Of a stretch of 64,000 nt of DNA, positions 27,874 through 34,522 are shown piece by piece. Both the position numbers and the translations under genes were made by a program. Under the pieces are notes generated by a model that searched no databases, was not told the origin of the DNA, and was given only the letters and a program-made list of their open reading frames with translations. This DNA is from Phenylobacterium sp. (lineage in GTDB: Bacteria; Pseudomonadota; Alphaproteobacteria; Caulobacterales; Caulobacteraceae): positions 1-64,000 of the forward strand of contig NZ_JAUXSP010000018.1 of the NCBI RefSeq assembly GCF_030679875.1, read 5' to 3'. The first letter of the stretch is position 1, and every line of letters starts with the position of its first letter.

Positions 27874-28964
27874 CGGACGGGGGCTGCGTAGATGAGGCCA
27901 GGGTCGGGCGCGCTCCACAGGGCGTTGAGCCCGCGCTCAAGCTTCAGTCCGGAATCGGCGCCGAGATTGCGGCGGAAGATCTCGTTGTACGCCCCCACCT
28001 GGGAGATGGCCTGATAGGCCCAGTCGGCTTCGAGGCCCAACATCGCCCCTAGTTCCCCTTCAACTCCCAGCAGACGCCGGGTGTCAGGGTCAGACGCCGT
28101 CTCCCGGGACCCTTCCACAGTGGTTGAGTTCACACCCAATTCCTCAGCGACAATCAAGGCATTGACCGTCCATCTGACGATATCGGTCCAGGCTGGGTCA
28201 TCCTGGCGGACCACGGGGCCGAGGGGCTCCTTCGAGATCACGGTCGGCAGGATGACGTGGGCGTTGGGATTGCTCATCAACGAGCGGGCCGAGGCCAGGG
28301 CGGAGACGTCCGCGGTGAAGACGTCGCACGCCTCCGCCTCGTAGGAGGTTCGCGCCTCGGCCTCGTCATCCAGGACGACGGGGGTGAACTCAAGCCCTCG
28401 GGCGCGGAAATAGTCCGACAGGGTGGTTTCCGTCGCCGTCCCCGCCTGAACGCAGATCCGGGCGCCACTGAGTTCATCGGCGCTGGTCAGATTGAGTGAA
28501 CGAGGCGCCATGAAGCCTTGGCCGTCGTAATAGGTGATGGCTGCGAAATCGAGACCGAGGCCCGCGTCCCGAGACAGGGTCCAGGAGGTATTGCGCGATA
28601 GAATGTCCACGGAACCGCCCTGCAACTCGGCAAACCGGTTCTGCGCCGAGACCGAGCGGTAACGGACCGCATTGGCGTCCCCGAGCACGGCGGCGGCGAC
28701 GGCGCGACAGATGTCCACGTCAAAGCCACGCCAAACTCCGCGCACATCGCGCACCGCAAACCCGGCCAGGCCCGCATGGACGCCGCATAGAACATGGCCG
28801 CGCCGTCGCACCGCCTGCAGGGTCGGACTGGGCGTGGGGGCGAAGTCGCGCACCACCGCAGGGGTGGGCGCTGGCGTCGGTTCAGGTTCCGGAGACTCCG
28901 CCTCCCGACCGCACCCGGCCAGGACCAGCAACAGGACAGCGGACGCCGCGAGGCGTCGGATCAT
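27870..28964 (-). CDS. Amino-acid ABC transporter substrate-binding lipoprotein (AapJ-like), orphan
   Basis: Protein of 364 residues. The signal ends in LLVLAGC (lipobox, Cys about 18) and is followed by a Pro/Glu/Thr-rich tether (PEPEPTPAPTP). The family 3 solute-binding domain then begins with VRRRGHVLCGVHAGLAGFA, WRGFDVDICRAVAAAVLGD, LQGGSVDILSRNTSWTLSRD and CVQAGTATETTLSDYF, as in the general L-amino-acid binding proteins (AapJ/BztA). No permease or ATPase gene is near, so it must work with a transporter encoded elsewhere or serve as a sensor. It is divergent from metC. Confidence 0.85.
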   Translation of the reverse strand: MIRRLAASAVLLLVLAGCGREAESPEPEPTPAPTPAVVRDFAPTPSPTLQAVRRRGHVLCGVHAGLAGFAVRDVRGVWRGFDVDICRAVAAAVLGDANAVRYRSVSAQNRFAELQGGSVDILSRNTSWTLSRDAGLGLDFAAITYYDGQGFMAPRSLNLTSADELSGARICVQAGTATETTLSDYFRARGLEFTPVVLDDEAEARTSYEAEACDVFTADVSALASARSLMSNPNAHVILPTVISKEPLGPVVRQDDPAWTDIVRWTVNALIVAEELGVNSTTVEGSRETASDPDTRRLLGVEGELGAMLGLEADWAYQAISQVGAYNEIFRRNLGADSGLKLERGLNALWSAPDPGLIYAAPVR

Positions 28965-29045
28965 GGGGGGCTCCTTGATCGGACAGGGGTAGAGAGGTCT
29001 AGTACATGGAGTTTCGCCCCTGATGCCTCACGAACGTCAACCCGC

Positions 29046-30206
29046 ATGACCGAAGAAACACGCCTGATCCATTCGGGTCTGGCGCAAACGCCTCTCGCCC
29101 GCACGGTCGGCCCACCAATTCAGCGGGGCTCCACTGTCCTGCTGCCCAACGCCGCGGCGCTGTATGATCACGAAGCGCAGGTCACCTATGGGCGACAGGG
29201 TCTGGCCGCCCAGTCGGCCTTGATCGCCGCTCTGGCTGAGCTGGAGAACGCCCAGGGCGTGACCCTCTACCCCTCGGGGCTCGCCGCATTGACTGGCGCC
29301 CTGCTGGCGGTCCTGAAGTCCGGGGACGAGGTGTTGGTGGTCGACACCATCTACAAGCCGACCCGACGGTTCTGCGACACCGTGCTGCGGCGCTTTGGCA
29401 TCGGGGTCCGCTACTATCCCGCCAGCCTGGACGCCGAGGCGCTCATGGCCGCCTGCGGACCGGCCACCCGGCTGATCCTCCTGGAGTCGCCGGGGTCGTT
29501 GAGCTTCGAGTTTCAGGACGTGCCGGCCATCGCCGCAGCCGCCCGGTCCCGCGGGCTGCTGACCCTGATCGACAACACCTGGGCCGCCGGACTGCTGTTC
29601 AAGCCCCTGGACCATGGGGTCGATATCAGCGTCCAGGCCCTGACAAAATATGTCGGCGGCCATTCGGACGTCTTCATGGGCTCCGCCGCCGTGGCCGAGG
29701 AGAGCCTGGTTCGCGCCCTGGACGACGGCGTGCTGAACATCGGCTGGGCGGTGTCCCCTGACGACGCCTATCAGATGCTCCGAGGCCTGCGGACCCTGCC
29801 CACCCGCATGGCCCGCCACGACGCCTTGGCGCGGCGCCTGGCGACGTGGCTCGCCCTCCGCGAGGAGGTGGGTCAAGTCCTGCACCCGGCCCTGCCGGGC
29901 GCTCCAGGGGCCGAGATCTGGCGGCGGGACTATAGCGGCGCCTGTGGCCTGTTCGCCTTCACCTTGGCGCCAGGCAAGCCACATGCCACGGCCGCCTTCC
30001 TCGATGCCCTGCAGGTGTTTGGCCTGGGCTTCTCCTGGGGCGGCTTCGAGAGTCTTGCGATCGACTGCGACCCACAGCTATCGGGCCGCCTTTCCCCCGA
30101 CGCCTATGGGGGCCCGCTGATCCGGCTCCATGTGGGACTGGAGGACCCAGACGACCTGATCGCAGACCTGGAACGCGGCTTCTCCGCCTGGCGGGCGGCG
30201 TTCTAG
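29046..30206 (+). CDS. metC: Cystathionine beta-lyase
   Basis: Protein of 386 residues of the Cys/Met metabolism PLP family: TRLIHSGL near the start, YGRQGLAAQSALIAALAELENAQGV, IDNTWAAG, and the PLP lysine in SVQALTKYVGGHSD (Lys201). LNIGWAVSPDDAYQMLRGLRTLPTRM and SWGGFESLAID are typical of MetC. It splits cystathionine to homocysteine, pyruvate and ammonia. The ATG at 29046 matches the family start; a longer in-frame stretch upstream runs back over the divergent gene. The next gene starts right after its stop codon. Confidence 0.9.
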   Translation: MTEETRLIHSGLAQTPLARTVGPPIQRGSTVLLPNAAALYDHEAQVTYGRQGLAAQSALIAALAELENAQGVTLYPSGLAALTGALLAVLKSGDEVLVVDTIYKPTRRFCDTVLRRFGIGVRYYPASLDAEALMAACGPATRLILLESPGSLSFEFQDVPAIAAAARSRGLLTLIDNTWAAGLLFKPLDHGVDISVQALTKYVGGHSDVFMGSAAVAEESLVRALDDGVLNIGWAVSPDDAYQMLRGLRTLPTRMARHDALARRLATWLALREEVGQVLHPALPGAPGAEIWRRDYSGACGLFAFTLAPGKPHATAAFLDALQVFGLGFSWGGFESLAIDCDPQLSGRLSPDAYGGPLIRLHVGLEDPDDLIADLERGFSAWRAAF

Positions 30207-31109
30207 ATGGCTGAACCGGCGGACTGGATCGCCGACTTCCTGTGCGAGCAGGTCCTGCCCGCCGCCTATCGGGGGACGATCCAGACGGTGGCCGAACCCC
30301 TGGCTCGGAGGCTGGCCGCCCTGAGCGCCGGACGCCGGGGGCCCGTCATTGCAGGCGTTTGCGGCGCTCAGGGCTCAGGCAAGTCGACCCTATGCGAGGC
30401 GCTGGCGCGCCTGCTGCGACGGCGGGGCCTGAGGGTGGCGGTCCTGTCGCTGGATGACCTCTATCTGTCCCGTGCGGCGCGTGCAGAGCTGGCGAGGCGC
30501 ATCCATCCTCTGTTCGCCACCCGCGGCCCGCCCGGGACCCACGATATCGACCAGGGGCTCAGCCTGTTTGACGACTTGGCGGGGACTGGCGGGGTGGTCC
30601 TGCCGCGGTTCGACAAGGCGAGCGACGAGCCGGCGGCGCAGGGCGTCTGGCCTTTGGTCCAGGCGCCAGTCGATCTGATCCTGTTCGAGGGCTGGTGTGT
30701 CGGGGCCCAGGCTCAGCCGCTCAACGCGCTCGCCGCGCCGATCAACCGGCTCGAGCATGATCAGGATCCTGAGGCCGTATGGCGCACCGCGGTAAACGCC
30801 GCCCTGTCAGGCCCCTACCAGCAGCTGTTCGACCGGATCGATCACCTGACGCTCCTGAGGGCGCCCAGCTTCGAGGTGGTCGCCGACTGGCGAACAGAAC
30901 AGGAAGAGAAGCTGCGCCAAAGCCGTCAGGCCGAAGGCCTGGGCCCTGGCCAGACCATGGACCCCGCAGCGGTTCGAAACTTCATCCAGCTCTATGAGCG
31001 CTTGACCCGCCACATCCTGGCGACCCTGCCCGATCTCGCCGATCTGGTGATCGACCTCGCCCCGGATCGCACTATGCGGATGGCTGGACCTGCTGGGTCG
31101 AGGCGCTGA
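30207..31109 (+). CDS. D-glycerate 3-kinase (P-loop kinase)
   Basis: Protein of 300 residues with a Walker A motif GVCGAQGSGKSTLCEAL (about 51-67), a Walker B-like VAVLSLDDLYLS, GPPGTHDID and LFEGWCVGA, the layout of plant-type D-glycerate 3-kinases and related PRK-like kinases. It would phosphorylate D-glycerate to 3-phosphoglycerate, a precursor of serine and hence cysteine, which fits the sulfur genes beside it. The ATG follows the metC stop with no gap, which implies coupling. The 3' end overlaps a convergent small gene by 38 nt. Confidence 0.8.
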   Translation: MAEPADWIADFLCEQVLPAAYRGTIQTVAEPLARRLAALSAGRRGPVIAGVCGAQGSGKSTLCEALARLLRRRGLRVAVLSLDDLYLSRAARAELARRIHPLFATRGPPGTHDIDQGLSLFDDLAGTGGVVLPRFDKASDEPAAQGVWPLVQAPVDLILFEGWCVGAQAQPLNALAAPINRLEHDQDPEAVWRTAVNAALSGPYQQLFDRIDHLTLLRAPSFEVVADWRTEQEEKLRQSRQAEGLGPGQTMDPAAVRNFIQLYERLTRHILATLPDLADLVIDLAPDRTMRMAGPAGSRR

Positions 31110-31371
31110 GCTCGAGGCCGGCGCCCTCCTCGGCGAAATAGCGCAAGGTTCCGACCAAGGTGTTGCGGCGATCGTGGACGAGCACCTGGGCGTCTCCCCC
31201 GGCCGAGGCGATCAGCTGGGCGAGACTGCGGGCCTTGGCCTCGGCGTCGGCCCCTGAGATGAACATCAGCGGATGATCGGCCAGGCCACAGGTCACCGAC
31301 CAGCCGCCCTCGACAGGCGAGACGGACACGACATTGTCCACGGCTTCACCAACCTTCGCGAGCCAGGCCAT
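31072..31371 (-). CDS. Small hypothetical protein, DUF2188-like
   Basis: Protein of 99 residues. The core, VVSVSPVEGGWSVTCGLADHPLMFISGADAEAKARSLA, followed by QVLVHDRRNTLVGTLRYFA, resembles DUF2188 proteins, short alpha/beta proteins with a GGW start and a VHDRxG end. No catalytic residue is evident. The ATG at 31371 is preceded by a purine-rich stretch (GGGAGG). It overlaps the end of the glycerate kinase gene. The function is unknown and the family match is tentative. Confidence 0.6.
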   Translation of the reverse strand: MAWLAKVGEAVDNVVSVSPVEGGWSVTCGLADHPLMFISGADAEAKARSLAQLIASAGGDAQVLVHDRRNTLVGTLRYFAEEGAGLELSASTQQVQPSA

Positions 31372-31512
31372 GGGTCCTCCCGTGTAAAGACAGTCATCCG
31401 GGCGAGTCTGCCAGATAACCTCTGGGCCAGCGGAGCTCGTCCGTCTGTCGGTCAGTCGACACTTCTCAAAGGCGTGATGAACCTACCCCTCGATTTGGAG
31501 TTGCGGCCGGAA

Positions 31513-31589
31513 TGGCGCGCCCTGCAGGACTCGAACCTGCAACCGTCCGCTTAGAAGGCGGATGCTCTATCCGGTTGAGCTAAGGGCGC
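31513..31589 (-). tRNA. tRNA-Arg (anticodon TCT)
   Basis: A 77-nt cloverleaf with encoded CCA: acceptor GCGCCCT pairs with AGGGCGC, followed by discriminator G and CCA (31513-31515 on the + strand read as TGG). The anticodon loop CTTCTAA gives TCT, reading AGA/AGG. The T arm has GTTCGAGTC. It begins 14 nt after the end of the NDUFS4-like gene on the same strand, so the two may share a transcript. Confidence 0.95.
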
Positions 31590-31603
31590 CTGAGGACCTG
31601 GCG

Positions 31604-31909
31604 CTAGTGGGTCCAGGGGACCTTGCGGCCGAAGGCGAAATTGTCGGCATAGGCCTTGATGATGCGTTTGGCGGGCTTGGGATCAAAGACTTCGAAGGCG
31701 ATGCCGTTCTGTTCGGCATAGGCCACAGCCTCTTCCCTGGTCTCAAAGGACAGGCGCAGTTGGCCTCGGGTGTCATCAGTCTGCGTCCAGCCCATCAGGG
31801 CGTCGGGTCGACGGGCGCTGGCGGGTTCAAACTCCAGAACCCAGTCATTGGACTTGCCGCGTCCAGACTGCATGGCGTTCTTGGCGGGGCGAAGGATGCG
31901 CGCGAGCAT
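31604..31909 (-). CDS. NDUFS4-like NADH dehydrogenase accessory subunit
   Basis: Protein of 101 residues matching the ETC complex I NDUFS4 family: MLARILRPAKNAMQSG, WVLEFEPASARRPDALMGW, and a C-terminal EVFDPKPAKRIIKAYADNFAFGR. NDUFS4-type subunits occur in mitochondria and alphaproteobacteria, where they stabilise the NADH-oxidising arm of complex I. The nuo operon itself is not in the window. It sits between two tRNA genes on the same strand, 14 nt above tRNA-Arg. A stretch of 141 nt separates it from tRNA-Pro. Confidence 0.9.
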   Translation of the reverse strand: MLARILRPAKNAMQSGRGKSNDWVLEFEPASARRPDALMGWTQTDDTRGQLRLSFETREEAVAYAEQNGIAFEVFDPKPAKRIIKAYADNFAFGRKVPWTH

Positions 31910-32050
31910 GTGGCTGTCCCATTGGCGATCTCGGCGGCCCCTCCCGGACAGGTGTGGCCCCTGCTCCGGGCCACGGAGGCCCCCCGGCGAAACTCAGGGA
32001 CCACAGGCTCCCCAGCGTCGCTGGAAGGCCGAGGGCCCGACGTCGGCGTC

Positions 32051-32127
32051 TGGTCGGGGCGGCGTGATTCGAACACGCGACCCTCTGCTCCCAAAGCAGA
32101 TGCGCTACCAGGCTGCGCTACGCCCCG
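32051..32127 (-). tRNA. tRNA-Pro (anticodon TGG)
   Basis: A 77-nt cloverleaf with encoded CCA: acceptor CGGGGCG pairs near the 3' end with CGCCCCG, discriminator A. The anticodon loop TTTGGGA gives TGG (Pro). The D arm contains AGCGCAGCCTGGTAGCGCA and the T arm GTTCGAATC. A second tRNA-Pro (GGG) lies at 53676-53752. Confidence 0.95.
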
Positions 32128-32194
32128 AGACGGACGCCGACAACGGCCGTCTCATGCCACGCAAGGCGCCGCGCCGCAATGTGAGCTGCGACGA

Positions 32195-32626
32195 TCAATC
32201 CCGCTTGTGCATCAGTTTGAACACACCAGACCCCCGGACCACATCGCGGCGGCCCACATAGACCCGCCCCTCCACGAAGGCGACATCCCGGGTCAGGCGG
32301 GTGACCCGTGACTCGCCCATGACCCACTCCCCGACCCGACCCATGTGCAGGAAGTCCACCGAGAGGTGGATGGTCACGCCCGGCCGACGGGCGGCGCGGA
32401 AGACCGCCGCCCCCATCAAGCCGTCCAGAAAGCTTGTCAGCATGCCCCCATGCACCAGGCCGAGCCCGTTGGCGTGGCGCGGCAGGGCGAAGAAGGCCTG
32501 TTCGGTGGTTTCCCCGGGGGTCGACCGGTGAAAATAGGGCCCGTTATGACCGGAATAGGCGCCGCGCCCTTCCGAACGAACAAAGCCTTCCGGCGGCGCG
32601 GGGATCTCGTCGTGCGACTCACCCAC
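32195..32626 (-). CDS. PaaI-type hotdog thioesterase
   Basis: Protein of 143 residues of the hotdog fold. NGLGLVHGGMLTSFLDGLMG carries the HGG active-site motif, and VTIHLSVDFLHMGRVGEWV and AFVEGRVYVGRRDVVRGSGVF continue the fold as in PaaI/YbdB-type acyl-CoA thioesterases. No ATG is suitably placed; a GTG at 32626 overlaps the stop of the upstream DUF192 gene by 8 nt and gives the expected length, so I chose it. The frame is open further upstream, but that part is inside DUF192. Substrate unknown. Confidence 0.8.
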   Translation of the reverse strand: MGESHDEIPAPPEGFVRSEGRGAYSGHNGPYFHRSTPGETTEQAFFALPRHANGLGLVHGGMLTSFLDGLMGAAVFRAARRPGVTIHLSVDFLHMGRVGEWVMGESRVTRLTRDVAFVEGRVYVGRRDVVRGSGVFKLMHKRD

Positions 32627-33077
32627 CGGGGAAGATCCGGTGAACCACTCGGTCCCCCGGCAAGGCGCCGATCTGAGCCGCACGCCCCCCGACCAGCTCC
32701 AGGACCGCCCGCACAGGCCCACCGGAGGGGACGCCTTCCTCGGACAGGGGAACCGTGTTCCGGGCGATGGAGAGGATACGACCGTCGGCCCGGATGAAAA
32801 TCATGTCCAGGGAGATGTATGTGTTTCGCATCCAGAACGAGACCGGGCGCGGCGTGTGGAAGTCGAACAGCATCCCGCGATCGGCCGCCAGTGACTTGCG
32901 ATACATCAGGCCTTGGGCTCGACTGGCGTTGTCGGCGGCGACTTCGACCTGGAACCGCACGGGGCCGCGGGCCGTGAGAATCTGCAGGGGCTCAAGGGCG
33001 GGCAGGGTTTTGGCGAATAGCTGCGTCGGCGCGGCGAGACCCGCTAAGCCCGCCAAAATCGCGCGGCGATGAACCAA
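32619..33077 (-). CDS. DUF192 exported protein
   Basis: Protein of 152 residues. An N-terminal signal (HRRAILAGLAGLAAPTQLFA) with a twin Arg is followed by the DUF192 domain: FQVEVAADNASRAQGLMYRKSLAADRGMLFDF, VSFWMRNTYISLDMIFI and VLELVGGRAAQIGALPGDRV. The function of this widespread domain is unknown. The first codon here is TTG (33077). A good GGAGG lies 7 nt upstream of a CTG at 33089, which would add four residues; a CTG start would be unusual, so the exact start is open. The 3' end overlaps the thioesterase gene. Confidence 0.82.
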   Translation of the reverse strand: MVHRRAILAGLAGLAAPTQLFAKTLPALEPLQILTARGPVRFQVEVAADNASRAQGLMYRKSLAADRGMLFDFHTPRPVSFWMRNTYISLDMIFIRADGRILSIARNTVPLSEEGVPSGGPVRAVLELVGGRAAQIGALPGDRVVHRIFPGG

Positions 33078-33172
33078 GGGACGGGACAGGGCAAAACCTC
33101 CGACAGACCATGAGCGGCCGACCAGACGCGCGCCTAAGTTATCAGCGGACGTCGAATACGGCTTGCGAGCAG

Positions 33173-33221
33173 GAGCGCGCTTCGGCCGTAAAACCGGGGT
33201 CCACCTTTACGGAACGCGCTC
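33173..33221. repeat. Interrupted palindrome, RIME/REP-like intergenic element
   Basis: GAGCGCG at 33173-33179 pairs with CGCGCTC at 33215-33221, and inside it CCGTAAA at 33186-33192 pairs with TTTACGG at 33206-33212, with a loop reading ACCGGGGTCCACC. The core (GTAAA-ACCGG-GGTCCAC) resembles the short palindromic elements scattered in many alphaproteobacterial genomes. It touches the stop codon of the cold shock gene and may end its transcript. I found no second copy in this window. Confidence 0.5.
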
Positions 33222-33832
33222 TAGGCCAGACCTACCGGCTCAATCTCGGCCACCACAAGTCCTTTTGGCCCCTCGGCGAACCGGACCACGACGTCGTCCC
33301 CCGGCTGCAAGTCCTCGAGACCGGCACGACGCAGGGTCTCGATGTGGACGAAAATGTCCCCTGGCTGGGTCTCGCGGACCACAAATCCATAGCCCTTGGC
33401 TCGGTTGAACCACTTCACCTTGGCCCGCTCCTGAGGCCCGCCGGCGAGCACCGGGCGACGCGGCCGGGCGAAGGAATCCCCACGATCATGGCTGCGGTCC
33501 TCACGGTCGTGGCTCTCGCGGCGAACCTCATCGCGGCTGCGCCGCGGATCCGGGGGCGGGGCCGCGCTCTCGTCAAGCTCCAGGACTTCTGCCACCTGCC
33601 AGCCCTTGGGGCGACGAATGGCCTCGCAGACGATGATGGCGCCCTCAAGGGCGCTCTCATGCCCGGAGTCTCTCAGGGAGGTGACGTGCAGCAGCACGTC
33701 CTTCAGGCCCGTCTGACTGGGATCATCCGGGACGACGAAGCCATAGCCCTTGCCGGCGTCGAACCATTTTACGCGACCGCTGATGCGTACAGCGTCATCC
33801 GCGCCGGCATCCTGAAAATCGTAACCAGACAT
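33221..33832 (-). CDS. Two-domain cold shock protein (CspC/CspD type)
   Basis: Protein of 203 residues with two cold shock domains: about 15-85 ([19 protein letters not shown]) and about 135-200 ([24 protein letters not shown]). RNP1 (KGYGFV) is intact in both; RNP2 is canonical-like only in the second (IFVHI) and is VLLHV in the first. A charged linker rich in Arg/Asp/Glu/His ([10 protein letters not shown]) joins them. Caulobacter has similar double-domain proteins that rise in stationary phase. They bind single-stranded nucleic acid. AGAGGGG precedes the ATG and a TATAAC element lies at 33877-33882, about 45 nt upstream. Confidence 0.87.
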   Translation of the reverse strand: MSGYDFQDAGADDAVRISGRVKWFDAGKGYGFVVPDDPSQTGLKDVLLHVTSLRDSGHESALEGAIIVCEAIRRPKGWQVAEVLELDESAAPPPDPRRSRDEVRRESHDREDRSHDRGDSFARPRRPVLAGGPQERAKVKWFNRAKGYGFVVRETQPGDIFVHIETLRRAGLEDLQPGDDVVVRFAEGPKGLVVAEIEPVGLA

Positions 33833-34006
33833 GCGCCCCTCTGACCCGGTCTCCCTCGATCCACACGACCAGGCCAGTTATAACACTGTTCTCGTTAGCC
33901 GAGAGCCGTCAATAACCATTTGGCTGAACAAGCTTGGCAATACGAAAATCGCCAGCTTGCAGGGCAGATTTGAGGAAAAGAGGCCGCGCCGAGGGGCGTG
34001 TTACGC

Positions 34007-34267
34007 CTAGTTTGACACAGGGGGCAGGTCGACCGGCGGCAGGTTCTCATCGGTCTCCGCCGTGCCGGCCGGCGACGCGACCGCGGGATTGGCGCGCATG
34101 GCGCCTTCGCCAGCCACGCCCGTGGCGCCGGCGTCGGGCGCAGGCGATTCCGCAGCGCTGGTATCCGGCATGGCGGCGGCTGTGTCCGTCTGCTCCGGGT
34201 TCGTATCGGTGCAGGCGGTCATGGCCAGCGCCGCCGCCCCAGCCGCCAGAAGGGTGATGATCTTCAT
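34007..34267 (-). CDS. Small Ala/Pro-rich lipoprotein
   Basis: Protein of 86 residues: signal MKIITLLAAGAAALAMTAC with lipobox Cys19, then a low-complexity region rich in Ala, Pro, Thr, Asp and Glu with no recognisable domain, ending PPVDLPPVSN. GGAGAG lies upstream of the ATG. It is probably a small envelope lipoprotein. No function can be given; the protein may be disordered. Neighbours are the cold shock gene and tRNA-Glu on the same strand. Confidence 0.68.
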   Translation of the reverse strand: MKIITLLAAGAAALAMTACTDTNPEQTDTAAAMPDTSAAESPAPDAGATGVAGEGAMRANPAVASPAGTAETDENLPPVDLPPVSN

Positions 34268-34391
34268 CGCTCGGTCTCTCCGTCAGAATGCCGGAGTTGA
34301 ACGCAAGGCTACGCTATTTGTTGCGCCAACCCGGAATGGCGCCCCGGTCAGATAAAGGCCGGTCAGATCAAGGGATGAGGAGAGCTCCGCG

Positions 34392-34466
34392 TGGCAGTCC
34401 CTAGGGGAGTCGAACCCCTCTCTCCAGGTTGAAAACCTGGCGTCCTAACCGATAGACGAAGGGACC
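34392..34466 (-). tRNA. tRNA-Glu (anticodon TTC)
   Basis: A 75-nt cloverleaf with encoded CCA: acceptor GGTCCCT pairs with AGGGACT (one G-T pair), anticodon loop TTTTCAA giving TTC, T arm GTTCGACTC. It lies 56 nt downstream of recJ on the same strand. Confidence 0.95.
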
Positions 34467-34522
34467 ACTCGACGCGGAGGGCGGCTCTATATCCGCCTTC
34501 CCTGCCCCACGCAACCCGCAGG

